From Tuctoria greenei (Eukaryota; Streptophyta; Magnoliopsida; Poales; Poaceae), in the NCBI GenBank assembly GCA_036927565.1, contig JAYESD010000009.1:154030929-154094928 (forward strand): a stretch of 64,000 bases of DNA. The letters run 5' to 3'. Positions 53,515 to 64,000 of the stretch are shown in pieces. Below the pieces are notes generated by a model. That model saw only the letters and a program-made list of their open reading frames with translations. It was not told where the DNA came from and did no database searches. Position numbers and translations under genes: made by a program. Within the stretch, counting starts at the first letter, position 1. Every line of letters begins with the position of its first letter.

Positions 53515-56349
53515 TGTAACACCCTAAATTTTCGCATCATGCATTGCATACATGTTCATGCATTAAATATTAGTAGAATAAAAGGAAAATAATTATAGCC
53601 TAAAACTTATAATAGGGAATAAGTATAAAAATTATAATAATAAAGAAATATATATTAAAAGTAAATAAATAAAATAAGTAAGATAAATAAAAATAATAAA
53701 ACATAAATAATAATATAATAATAATAATATATATATATAAAATATAAAGAATAAAATATATACATAAATAAATAAGATAAAGAATAAATAATAATATATA
53801 TATAAAAAAAACCACCCGCCGGCCAGGCCGCCCGACCGGCCCAGCCGGCCACCCACCAGCGCCCGAGGCGCCTGGCCCCGCCGCCTGCCCAGCCCCGCCG
53901 CCCGGGCCCCACCCCGCTAGCGCCCACCCGCTCGCCCCACGCGGCACGCGCGCCCACGCGCGGAGCCGGCCCCGCCCGCCGACCAAGCGCCCTGCCCCGC
54001 CTGGCCTCGGCTCCCGCGCCTGCCCTCCCGCGCGCACGTGCCGCCCTCCCACGCTGCGCCCCGCCGCCTTGGCCCCCGCGCGCCGCGCCTCCCACGGCCC
54101 CGCTCGCGCTCGATGCCGCGTGCCCCGCCAACCGCTCCCGCGCAGCGCGCACGGGCTCTCGCCCGGTTTTCCCGCTCGCCCCGCGATTCCCGCCCCCACG
54201 CGCGACTCCCGCACGCGTACGCCCGGCGCCCGACTCCCTGTTGACTCCCGCGCCTATAAAAAGGACCGTAGGTCCCTAGGGGTTTCCCCGATCCCAGAAA
54301 CGCCGCTGCCCAGAGAGCCACGCCGCCAGAAAAAAAGGGGACCAGAGGCTGCGCCGCCAGGGGAAGAAATGGAAGAAAAAAGAGGGGAAGAAGAGAAAGA
54401 AAAAGAGGAGAGTACCACCGTCCGCCAGAGATCGTCGTCGTCGTCATGCCGCCGAGGGACTGCTGCGCCATCCACTTCGTCTATGCGTCACCCCCGTCCC
54501 GCGATCATCGAAGCCATCGCACCTACGGTCGTTCCCGATGCAAATTTTAGCGATGCATTAGATCTAATAGACATAAATTGATTTTAGTTGCACCATAATT
54601 TTATTTTCAGCAGCATTAATCCACGTTAAAATCCCCGTAAACTCATATGAACACGTATGAACTAGTTGCATCTAATTAATAAACAACTGTAGTTAATTAA
54701 TTATTGTACTTTGCATGCATGCATATCATCGCATGTTGATTAATGTGTGTGCATCGTGTTGATTTGTATATGTTTCTTGTATGTGTGATCGTGAGTAGAG
54801 GGAAGTGCTCAAGAGATCGTGTATGAGGATTTTCAGAACCAAGACTTCGAAGCGCTTGAGCAACCCTATCCGCCGGAGCAAGGCAAGTGTCCTTGAAGCA
54901 TATTGATTCTGTTTTAAAATAAATTTTTTGTTTGCAAACTGCATGCTTGTGTCAAATTGATGGGAATCCTATGGTAGGAAGTTTACTAGTTTTGTTTGAC
55001 CACCCTTGTCACCTGGAATTTATGGTAGAGAGTCGGGAAGGGTTTTTACCTTTTTGCTTCGCTAAATTAATTGGGATGGCAAACAACACTACACATTTAA
55101 TTATGCACCAATGATATTCTGGTTAATGCGAACTGGTCAATATGATGGGTAATCTAAGCAAGCCTGGTATGTGGATGGGTTGGATGTTTTGGTGGTTTGC
55201 TTGCTTTAGATCTAAGGACGGGTTCATGCGAGAATATGCCAGGTCAACAGTGCCACCACAAGGCCAAGTATGGGTGCGGCGTAGCTGATTAATTAGGAGC
55301 GCTGCTAGTATTGTATGGACCATTGGATGGCGCAGGGAATGGGAGTCAAGGAGGACTGCCCTGGGATCCGCATGGCACACGAGGGGGCCCGTGGGTGGGA
55401 GAATAGAGATTCAAGCCTGCCAGTGAAACCTTAGTGGGCCCGTACATACTAGTAGTCCCTTTTGAAAGGCTATTTTGTGATCTCTTGGCCACACACCTAC
55501 GGAAGTGTGAGATGGCATAATGGAGGTTTCTTAGTCATCGAAAGGTGATGAAATCACAAACATGTGGGTAAAGTGATACAAACTCTGCAGAGTGTTTAAA
55601 ACTATCATGATAGCCGTGCTCCCGGTTATGAGCGCCTGGATGACCTACATGATTAGAGTTGGAATTGGGATTTGGGATGGTTATGGTTTGGTAATGGTTA
55701 TGGTTGTTTTATGGTTATGATCTGGTAATGGTTATGGTTTATGGATTATGGTCATGGATATGAATTTGAGTTATGGTAATTGGACATGGATAATGGTGAT
55801 GTTGGCAATAATTGGATATGGTTTATATTTTGTTAATATGATGGTTATGATGGGATTGTTTCACATAGACATAGTATAATGCTTTTCAAATGTTTTACTG
55901 TACTTTTCAGCACTTAGCCATTATTACATTCGTCATTTGAATAAGCCACATGTCATACTTTCCACACTTGCTGAGTACGACATGTACTCACTCTTGCAAT
56001 TCCCCACCCCAACAGTTGCAGGTCAGAATTGTGAGTTTAATGGCGATAATGCGGAGTTCTAGGCCGTGTCTACCGTCAGCTTTGCCTGTGGTGTTGCATG
56101 GAGCTGCGCTATCCCTTTTGCTTAGTTGCTTAATTAGTTTATTTCCGCTGCATTAGTTGAACTTGTCATAAATATTCATTAGAGGTTGTATTCGAGGATA
56201 TAATGAATTATGTAATAAGAGTACTTATTTAATAATTTGAGCTGTGGTAATTATCTGGTTATCATTTGTGAATCACTCGTGTATGTGTGTTGAACATCCT
56301 GGGCACACATATACGTTAGCTTGGTTCGTTTTCGGAACTGGGCGTCACA
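53515..56349 (+). repeat. CHR-B 5' LTR
   Basis: Starts TGTAACACCC, ends GGGCGTCACA. The first 300 bases are very AT-rich, then about 440 bases are very GC-rich (53810-54250) up to the TATA box. GGTTATGG-type short repeats at 55675-55760. Confidence 0.93.
54255..54262 (+). promoter_or_regulatory. TATA box of CHR-B 5' LTR
   Basis: TATAAAAA in CGCCTATAAAAAGGACCG, sense strand, at the 3' edge of the GC-rich block; repeated in the 3' LTR at 58947. Confidence 0.75.
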
Positions 56350-56365
56350 GATTGGTATCAGAGCC
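56350..56365 (+). promoter_or_regulatory. CHR-B primer binding site
   Basis: GATTGGTATCAGAGCC follows the LTR end, matching initiator-Met tRNA, as in CHR-A. Confidence 0.87.
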
Positions 56366-56620
56366 ACAGGTTGACCATAGGACGCAGCCTAGATAGAATG
56401 GACACTTTAGAGCACATAGGAGCACTCAGGAATCGATGTGTTTTTGCTTGGAGTGCCATTTGCTATATATATTGCTTGCTTGTGTGCTTAATAGAGGATT
56501 TTGGGATGCCTTAGCATTGCCATGTCCACCTAGGCTAGTATAGCCAGTTGGTTAGATTCATATCCCTTGATGCATATAGTTGGGGACGTTTCTAAATTCT
56601 TACCTATTGCTTTTCTTCAG

Positions 56621-58030
56621 ATGGTGAGGACTCGCAACCAGAGGGATGTCAATGATGAGGAGGAGAACAATGGAGTGCCTCAGAACAACCACGGACAAGG
56701 ACCTGCTCATGGAGCTATCAATATTGAGCAGCTACTAGCTATGCAGAACCAGCTCATGCAGACCATGATACAAACTATGGGACAACTGCAGGCTGGCAAT
56801 ATCAACAATCAGCCCCATATGCCTCCACCGCCACCCCCGCCTCCTCATAACCGATTAGGAGAGTTTATGAGGACTAGGCCGCCAACCTTTGCTCAAGATA
56901 CCGACCCTATGGATGCTGATGATTGGCTCAAGTCCGTGGAGAAGAAACTTGCTATTGTCCAATGCAGTGACCGGGAGAAGGTTTTGTTCGCTTCTCATCA
57001 ACTAGTTGGAGCAGCTGCAGATTGGTGGGATTCTTATTGCAATGCTCATGAGAACCAAGAGAGAATTACTTGGGCCGAATTCAAGGAGAATTTTCGTTCT
57101 CATGATGTGCCGGAAGGTGTTATGATCTTGAAGAGGCAAGAATTTGAGAATTTGAGGCAAGGAAGATCAAGCGTGAGTGAATATCTCAACAAGTTCACTC
57201 AACTCTCAAGGTATGTGCCTGAGGATGTTAGTCGGGACAGCCGGAAGCAATATTTGTTCATGAGGGGATTGAACAATGAGATCCAAGTGCAATTGCTCAA
57301 TTGTGATTATGTCAATTTCCAGAAGCTTGTGGACAAAGCAATTGTGGTTGAGAACAAGATCCGTGAGATGGAGCAAGAAATCAAGAGGAAGACGCCATAT
57401 AAAGGACAGCAACAAGGAAGTAATGTGCGCCCTCGCCTTGCACCACCCAATGCACCCCATTACAGCTCCCCTATTCCTGCTCAGCGCCCTGATTTTGCAC
57501 CGCGCCCAACTCAGTTTGTGCAGCAGCGCCCTGTTAAGCAAGCAATGCCTTATGCACCTCGTGCTGATTTTCCTGGAGCCAATGTTCAAAACCAAGCTCG
57601 TCCCAATAATTCTGGTGGATTTAAGAGGTGTTATACTTGTGGAGAAGATGGACACTTTGCGAATCAATGTCCTAAGTCAGGCCTTGGTCAAGGAAGCAAT
57701 GTGCCGAGGCAAAACCCAAGACCCAATGGAGGACATCCACAAGGAAGTCGTGGACAGCAGAATTTTGCTCGTGGCAACGTGAACCATGTCTCTACGGAGG
57801 ATGCTAAACAAGCGGATGACGTGGTCATTGGTATGTTTCTCGCCAACTCCAACCCCGCGACTATATTATTTGATTCTGGAGCATCGCATTCATTCATTGC
57901 ATCGAAGTATGTTGCCAAGTATAGTTTGCCTATCTCTCATATGAAGTTTACTCTATTGGTTAAGTCTCCTGGAGGAGAGATGAGGACAAATATAGTATGT
58001 CCAAAAGTAAGCCTTAGAATAAGGGGGTAG
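56621..58030 (+). CDS. CHR-B gag with truncated protease
   Basis: 469 codons from ATG 56621 (MVRTRNQRDVND), which directly follows TTGCTTTTCTTCAG, a splice-acceptor-like sequence. Same architecture as CHR-A: gag core (AADWWDSYCN, WAEFKENFRSHDVPEGV), intact zinc knuckle CYTCGEDGHFANQC and protease start LFDSGASHSFIASKYVAKY. It ends in a TAG (58028-58030) caused by a small deletion relative to CHR-A, which reads on. Up to there the frame is open, so a gag protein with a protease stub could be made. Confidence 0.88.
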   Translation: MVRTRNQRDVNDEEENNGVPQNNHGQGPAHGAINIEQLLAMQNQLMQTMIQTMGQLQAGNINNQPHMPPPPPPPPHNRLGEFMRTRPPTFAQDTDPMDADDWLKSVEKKLAIVQCSDREKVLFASHQLVGAAADWWDSYCNAHENQERITWAEFKENFRSHDVPEGVMILKRQEFENLRQGRSSVSEYLNKFTQLSRYVPEDVSRDSRKQYLFMRGLNNEIQVQLLNCDYVNFQKLVDKAIVVENKIREMEQEIKRKTPYKGQQQGSNVRPRLAPPNAPHYSSPIPAQRPDFAPRPTQFVQQRPVKQAMPYAPRADFPGANVQNQARPNNSGGFKRCYTCGEDGHFANQCPKSGLGQGSNVPRQNPRPNGGHPQGSRGQQNFARGNVNHVSTEDAKQADDVVIGMFLANSNPATILFDSGASHSFIASKYVAKYSLPISHMKFTLLVKSPGGEMRTNIVCPKVSLRIRG

Positions 58031-58057
58031 ACTCTCCGCCAACCTCATTGTTTTGGA

Positions 58058-58221
58058 TTCACGAGAAATAAGAGGATCCGTTGGTGCAAAGTGCAATGGA
58101 AACACCATTCGGAAGCCGAAGCTACATGGGAATGTGAAGAAGACTTGAAGGCAGAATTCCCTCACCTTTTCTCCACGCTATCGAATCTCGAGGGCGAGAT
58201 TCACTTTAAGGGGGGTAGATT
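58058..58221 (+). pseudogene. CHR-B chromodomain remnant and polypurine tract
   Basis: The frame reads KVQWKHHSEAEATWE, then ECEEDLKAEFPHLFSTLSNL, the conserved C-terminal end of a chromovirus integrase chromodomain, fused within about 20 bases to the protease stub. AAGGGGGGTAGATT (58208-58221) is the polypurine tract. Confidence 0.8.
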
Positions 58222-61060
58222 TGTAACACCCTAAATTTTCGCATCATGCATTGCATACATGTTCATGCATTAAATATTAGTAGAATAAAAGGAAAATAAT
58301 TATAGCCTAAAACTTGTAATAGGGAATAAGTATAAAAATTATAATAATAAAGAAATATATATAAAAAGTAAATAAATAAAATAAGTAAGATAAATAAAAA
58401 TAATAAAACATAAATAATAATAATAAAATATATATATAATATAAAGAATAAAATATATACATAAATAAATAAGATAAAGAATAAATAATAATATATATAA
58501 AAAAATCACCCGCCGGCCAGGCCGCCCGACCGGCCCAGCCGGCCACCCACCAGCGCCCGAGGCGCCTGGCCCCGCCGCCTGCCCAGCCCCGCCGCCCGGG
58601 CCCCACCCCGCCAGCGTCCGCCGGATCGCCCCACACGGCACGCGCGCCCACGCGTGGAGCCGGCCCCGCCCGCCGACCGAGCGCCCTGCCCCGCCTAGCC
58701 TCGGCTCCCGCGCCTGCCCTCCCGCGCGCACGCGCCGCCCTCCCACGTTGCGCCCCGCCGCCTTGGCCCCCGCGCGCCGCGCCTCCCACGGCCCCGCTCG
58801 CGCTCGATGCCGCGTGCCCCGCCAACCGCTCCCGCGCAGCACGCACGGTCCTGCCCGATTTTCCCGCTCGCCCCGCGATTCCCGCCCCCACGCGCGACTC
58901 CCGCACGCGTACGCCCGGCGCCCGACTCCCCGTTAACTCCCGCGCCTATAAAAAGGACCGTAAGTCCCTAGGGGTTTCCCCGATCCCAGAAACGCCGCCG
59001 CCCAGAGAGCCACGCCGCCAGAAAAAAAAGGGGACCAGAGGCTGCGCCGCCAGGGGAAGAAAAGGAAGAAAAAAGAGGGGAAGAAGAGGAAGAAAAAGAG
59101 GAGAGTACCACCGTCCGCTGGAGATCGTCGCCGTCGTCGTGCCGCCGAGGGACTGCTGCGCCATCCACTTCGTCTACGCGTCACCCCCGTCCCGCGATCA
59201 TCGAAGCCATGGCACCTACGGTAGGATTCGTTCCCGATGCAAATTTTAGCGACGCATTAGATCTAATAGACATAAATTGATTTTAGTTGCACCATAATTT
59301 TATTTTCAGCAGCATTAATCCACGTTAAAATCCCCGTAAACTCATATGAACACGTATGAACTAGTTGCATCTAATTAATAAACAACCGTAGTTAATTAAT
59401 TATTGTACTTTGCATGCATGCATGCATATCATCGCATGTTGATTAATGTGTGTGCATCGTGTTGATTTGTATATGTTTCTTGTATGTGTGATCGTGAGTA
59501 GAGGGAAGTGCTCAAGAGATCGTGTACGAGGATTTTCAGAACCAAGACTTCGAAGCGCTTGAGCAACCCTATCCGCCGGAGCAAGGCAAGTGTCCTTGAA
59601 GCATATTGATCCTGTTTTAAAATAAATGTTTTGTTTGCAAACTGCATGCTTGTGTCAAATTGATGGGAATCCTATGGTAGGAAGTTTACTAGTTTTGTTT
59701 GACCACCCTTGTCACCTGGAATTTATGATAGAGAGTCGGGAAGGGTTTTTATCTTTTTGCTTCGCTAAATTAATTGGGATGGCAAAGAACACTACACATT
59801 TAATTATGCACCAATGATATTCTGGTTAATGCGAACTGGTCAATATGATGGGTGATCTAAGCAAGCCTGGTATGTGGATGGGTTGGATGTTTTGGTGGTT
59901 TGCTTGCTTTAGATCTAAGGACCGGTTCATACGAGAATATGCCAGGTCAACAGTGCCACCACAAGGCCAAGTATGGGTGCGGCGTAGCTGATTAATTAGG
60001 AGCGCTGCTAGTATTGTATGGACCATTGGATGGCGCGGGGAATGGGAGTCGAGGAGGACTGCCCTGGGATCCGCATGGCACACGAGGGGGCCCGTGGGTG
60101 GGAGAATAGAGATTCAAGCCTGCCGGTGAAACCTTAGTGGGCCCGTACATACTAGTAGTCCCTTTTGAAAGGCTATTTTGTGATCTCTTGGCCACACACC
60201 TACGGAAGTGTGAGATGGCATAATGGAGGTTTCTTAGTCATCGAAAGGTGATGAAATCACAAACATGTGGGTAAAGTGGTACAAACTCTACAGAGTGTTT
60301 AAAACTATCATGACAGCCATGCTCCCGGTTATGAGCGCCTGGATGACCTACATGATTAGAGTTGGAATTGGGATTTGGGATGGTTATGGTTTGGTAATGG
60401 TTATGGTTGTTTTATGGTTATGGTCTGGTAATGGTTATGGTTTATGGATTATGGTCATGGATATGAATTTGAGTTATGGTAATTGGACATGGATAATGGT
60501 GATGTTGGCAATAATTGGATATGGTTTATATTTTGTTAATATGATGGTTATGATGTGATTGTTTCACATAGACATAGTATAATGCTTTTCAAATGTTTTG
60601 CTGTACTTTTCAGCACTTAGCCATTATTACATTCGTCATTTGAATAAACCACATGTCATACTTTCCACACTTGCTGAGTACGACATGTACTCACTCTTGC
60701 AATTCCCCACCCCAACAGTTGCAGGTCAAAATTATGAGTTTAATGGCGATAATGCGGAGTTCTAGGCCGTGTCTACCGTCAGCTTTGCCTGTGGTGTTGC
60801 ATGGAGCTGCGCTATCCCTTTTGCTTAGTTGCTTAGTTGCTTAATTAGTTTATTTCCGCTGCATTAGTTGAACTTGTCATAAATATTTATTAGAGGTTGT
60901 ATTCGAGGATATAATGAATTATGTAATAAGAGTACTTATTTAATAATTTGAGATGTGGTAATTATCTGGTTATCATTTGTGAATCACTCGTGTATGTGTG
61001 TTGAACATCCTGGGCACACATATACGTTAGCTTGGTTCGTTTTCGAAACTGGGCGTCACA
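58222..61060 (+). repeat. CHR-B 3' LTR
   Basis: 2839 bp, closely matching the 5' LTR; small differences include GCATGCATGCAT repeat number near 59410 and TTGCTTAGTTGCTTAG near 60820. Confidence 0.93.
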
Positions 61061-61065
61061 CACGC

Positions 61066-61181
61066 TGCGCTCGGTCACTCTTGGGTGGGTTTAGGATCTA
61101 TCTGCCTAGGTTGTAGGGTCGTGACATAACACAACAATACATTAACGACAATTTCTTTCGCGTTAAACTGCAGAGCCAAAC
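61066..61181 (+). other. CACTA-1 leader before the transposase gene
   Basis: CACTA-1 sequence resumes after CHR-B; its first bases continue the near-palindrome. No gene is seen before the ATG at 61182. Confidence 0.5.
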
Positions 61182-64000
61182 ATGGGTGAAGATCGCAGTT
61201 GGATGTATACTGCTGGAAGAGCAGAACTGGTGGTCACTCCAATGAGTGGTTTATCAAGTTAGATCAATTTTTGGATCGAGCATTTTCGTTGTCAACGGAA
61301 GATATGGTGTGGTGCCCATGTACAAAATGCCGGAACAGCAAGTTTTTGAGAAGATTGGAGCTTTCATTTCACTTATGTCGAAACGGTTTCACTCCACATT
61401 ATGAAGTGTGGACCTTTCACGGCGAGACTAATTCTCGAGTCATAGCCGAAGTGGATGAGGATGATGATATAACAGAGGTTGATAGGATGGATGAGATGCT
61501 AGAATCTTTGGAAGCGGGGGATCCTCTTACAAATGAGGCAGAGAAGTTCTTCGAGGAGTTGAAGAAATCACAAGAGCCGTTGCATGAACACACGGCTGTG
61601 ACCGTACTTGCTTTCTTGACCAGATTTATGGCAATTAAGTCCAAGTACTTTTTTTCCATCAACTGCTACAATGATCTCATGAAATTGATCTACAATATCC
61701 TTCCACAACCTCACAAAGCGCTACCAGATATGTATCAGTCAAAGATCAAGATATCTGGTCTTGGTATGAAGTATGAGAAAATCGATGTGTGCCCAGACAA
61801 CTGCATGCTATTCTGGAAAGAGCACGCCAATGAGAAGATGTGCTTGAAATGTGGTAAATCGAGGTATGTCGAAGTTGTTAATGATGATGGCGATAATGTG
61901 ATGACATGTGTCGCACATAAGCAGCTTCGTTACTTGCCTGTGACACCTCGGTTGAAGCGGATGTTTCTTTCAAAAAGAATCACAAAACACATAAGATGGC
62001 ACAAAGAAGGTAAACGTGAGAACAAAGAATTCTTGACGCATCCGTCTGACGGTGACGCATAGAAGGCGCTAGACCGTTTCAATCTAGACTTTTCTCATGA
62101 TGCGAGGAATGTTCACATCGGATTAGCGACAGATGGATTCTCACCGTTCAGTACGAACGCCACGCCATACTCATGTTGGCCTGTCTTTGTCATTCCGTAC
62201 AACCTGCCACCTGCTTTTTGTACGAAGAACGAGTTCATGTTTCTCAGCCTCATTGTACCTGGACCTAATCATCCCGGGTCACGTCTCAACGTGATGTTAA
62301 AACCGCTGATCGAAGAATTGAAAGTCTTGTGGAAAGGAGTCGAAGCGTACGACGGTTACAAGAAGCAGAAATTCAACCTTCGAGTTGCTTATTTGTGGTC
62401 CATCCATGATTTGCCGGCATACAACATGTTTTCCGGATGGAGCACTCACGGTCGTCTGACGTGTCTGATATGTGCTTCAGACACGGATTGCTTTCGACTA
62501 ACTCATGGAGGCAAAATATCTTACTTCAATTGTCACAGACATTGGCTGCCCTCGAATCATATATTTAGGCAGTAGAGGCATGTCTTTTGAAAGAACACTG
62601 TTGTCACTAAAGGACCACTAAAGCGTCTCAACGGGTCAGAAATTTCTGATATGTTGGACAAACTGGTGCCTGATGAAGGTCGTCCTGGATATTTCATAGG
62701 TTATGGAGAGGAACACAATTAGACTCACACATGTGGACTTTGGGAGCTACCATATGTGAAGTCGTTGATTCTAATGCATAACATTGATGTCATGCATCAG
62801 GAGCGTAATATGAGCGAAAGTATCATAAGCACTTGCATGGATATGCCTGGCAAAATGAAAGACAATTATAAAGCTAGACTAGATTTGGCAGACATTTGTC
62901 ACCGTCCAACTCTTGAAATCTCTAAAAGTGGTGGAAAGCCACGTGCTTCTTTCTATCTTTGATCGAAAGAAAAGAAAGAAGTTATGAAATGGATGAAAAC
63001 TTTGAAATTCCCAGATGGTTACGCAGCTAGCTTGAAACGAGCCGTAAATGTTAACACAGGAAACCTCACTGGGTTGAAGAGTCATGATTATCACATTATA
63101 ATGGAAAGACTCCTACCTGTTATGTTCTGAGGCTATCTAGATGATGCGGTGTGGAAGGTTTTAGCCGAGCTCAGCTATTTCTATAGACAGCTTTGTGCTA
63201 AAGAAATCAAGATCGGGATGATGGATAAGTTAGAGAAGGAGATACCCATACTTTTATGTAAGATGGAAAAAAAAATTCCACCGGGTTTCTTCAATCCAAT
63301 GCAACATCTGCTTATCCATCTTCCATTCGAAGCTAAAAGTTGGCGGTCCTGTGCAATATAGGTGGATGTATCACATTGAAAGAGCGCTACAATATCTGAA
63401 ACCAATGGTTGGCAACAGGGCAAGGGTGGAAGGGTGCATCGCTGAAGCATATGCTCTTAAGGAAGTAGGATACTTTTCAAGTGTCTACATTGCGGAAGAA
63501 AACAATATCAATACTTCGGCGATGCGGTACAATGTGGATGAAACACCCCCTCTAAGCGACCTTTCCATTTTTCAAACTAGAGGCGCCACCGTTGGTAGCT
63601 ACACAACCTACGTGCTATCCGAATATGAAAGGACTATTGCTTTACTCTACATGTACGCAAATATAGAAGGCATGCAGGAATACTTCGAGTAAGTGTGTCT
63701 CCTACGTTTATGCTAATCGACATATTTTGCTACACATGTACTCTAAAAGATGTTTTTTCATGTTCAGCGAGTTCCACAGACAATATTGGCCACATAGGCA
63801 TCAACCTAAGGCCAAACAAGTAGAAGTGATGCGAAAGGAAGGAATAAATGGGGGGCAGAGTTTTCTATCCTGGTTTCGAGAATATGTAATATCGTCGAGC
63901 TTGGTGCAGGACTCGATCAATTAGTTGGAGATGTTGAAGACGTTGAAGATGTAGAGGCAGATGATACGCGAAAACAAAAATTAGAACAGGCCACGATGGA
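61182..64000 (+). pseudogene. CACTA transposase (TNP2 family), pseudogene
   Basis: TNP2-type transposase cuts and moves CACTA elements. ATG 61182 gives MGEDRSWMY, the usual start of the transposase-associated domain, but a frameshift follows near 61215 and the frame continues as SNEWFIKLDQFLDRAFSLS, CPCTKCRN and HLCRNGFTPHYEVW. The central TNP2 domain runs from about 61740 (LGMKYEKIDVCPDNCMLF, PRLKRMFLSKRITKHIRWH, ATPYSCWPVFVIPYNLPP, FNLRVAYLWSIHDLPAYNMF, HNIDVMHQERNMSESI). A DUF4218-like part follows (GFFNPMQHLLIHLPFEAK, YRWMYHIERALQYLK). In-frame stops: 62060, 62573, 62588, 62720, 62960, 63128; another frameshift near 63340. Dead in this copy. Confidence 0.9.
63689..63767 (+). other. Intron in the CACTA-1 transposase
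   Basis: GTAAGTGT at the start and TTCATGTTCAG at the end, 79 bases, T-rich before the acceptor. Removing it joins codons for EYF and EFHRQYWPH in one frame, which restores the family's conserved order; without removal a stop follows at once. Confidence 0.8.

Larger units (their letters stand above)
53515..61060 (+). mobile_element. CHR-B: non-autonomous chromovirus-type Ty3/gypsy
   Basis: LTRs at 53515-56349 and 58222-61060 (2835 and 2839 bp), target duplication CACGC (53510-53514 and 61061-61065). Same family as CHR-A, with the same 1.9-kb interior of gag, protease start and chromodomain tail. It sits in opposite orientation and at an unrelated site, so it is an independent insertion. Confidence 0.92.
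51693..64000 (+). mobile_element. CACTA-1: CACTA (En/Spm-type) DNA transposon, left part
   Basis: It begins CACTACAGGAAA, the standard terminal inverted repeat of the superfamily, after GAC (probable 3-bp target duplication). Dense subterminal repeats follow, then a GC-rich region, then (after CHR-B) a TNP2-type transposase gene in the plus direction. The right end lies outside the window. The transposase is a pseudogene. Confidence 0.9.

Noticed and set aside
61061..61181. Start of an independent host gene after CHR-B
   Set aside because: The following protein is a TNP2 transposase and the segment continues the CACTA-1 near-palindrome, so it is transposon leader.

Overview
The window is plant nuclear DNA and consists entirely of nested transposable elements; I see no intact host gene, rRNA, tRNA or bacterial-type feature. 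The element types are Maximus/SIRE-type Ty1/copia, Tat-clade Ty3/gypsy with dual RNase H and an antisense ORF, a chromovirus-type gypsy, and a CACTA element with a TNP2-type transposase. With the GC-rich coding style of the captured gene pieces, this points to intergenic heterochromatin of a large grass (Poaceae) genome. The species cannot be told from sequence alone.

Labels used here: Tat-A, Tat-B (gypsy); SIRE-A, SIRE-B (copia); SHORT (a 213-bp-LTR element); CHR-A, CHR-B (chromoviruses); CACTA-1.

Layout. The outermost layer is Tat-A (minus strand; 1-3455 and 50859-51692, continuing off both ends). SIRE-A (minus, 3456-50853, target duplication CCTGG) sits inside its reverse transcriptase. 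Tat-B (minus, 9314-44659) sits at the gag/protease boundary of SIRE-A. SIRE-B (plus, 11931-34216) sits inside the antisense ORF of Tat-B. SHORT (minus, 14844-25971, duplication TCCTC) sits inside the gag of SIRE-B. CHR-A (minus, 16009-24038, duplication CCAGG) sits inside the coding region of SHORT. That is six layers, with order of arrival fixed by the nesting. On the right, CACTA-1 (from 51693 past the window end) cuts the protease of Tat-A and itself carries CHR-B (plus, 53515-61060, duplication CACGC).

How the parts relate. Tat-A, Tat-B, SIRE-A and SIRE-B each have recognisable gag, protease, reverse transcriptase, RNase H and integrase, all broken by nonsense codons and frameshifts. SIRE-A has three LTRs and looks like one copy fused with a second copy of itself. 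CHR-A and CHR-B carry gag and a protease start only and share the same internal deletion of RT, RNase H and integrase, so they look like a non-autonomous lineage that still transposed. SHORT has no recognisable retroviral enzymes; its reading frame is patched from fragments of cellular genes (amidophosphoribosyltransferase, a pentatricopeptide repeat, a DHHC S-acyltransferase) separated by a recurring GGTGGCCATGGT-type linker. SHORT and the CHR lineage are the most interesting systems here.
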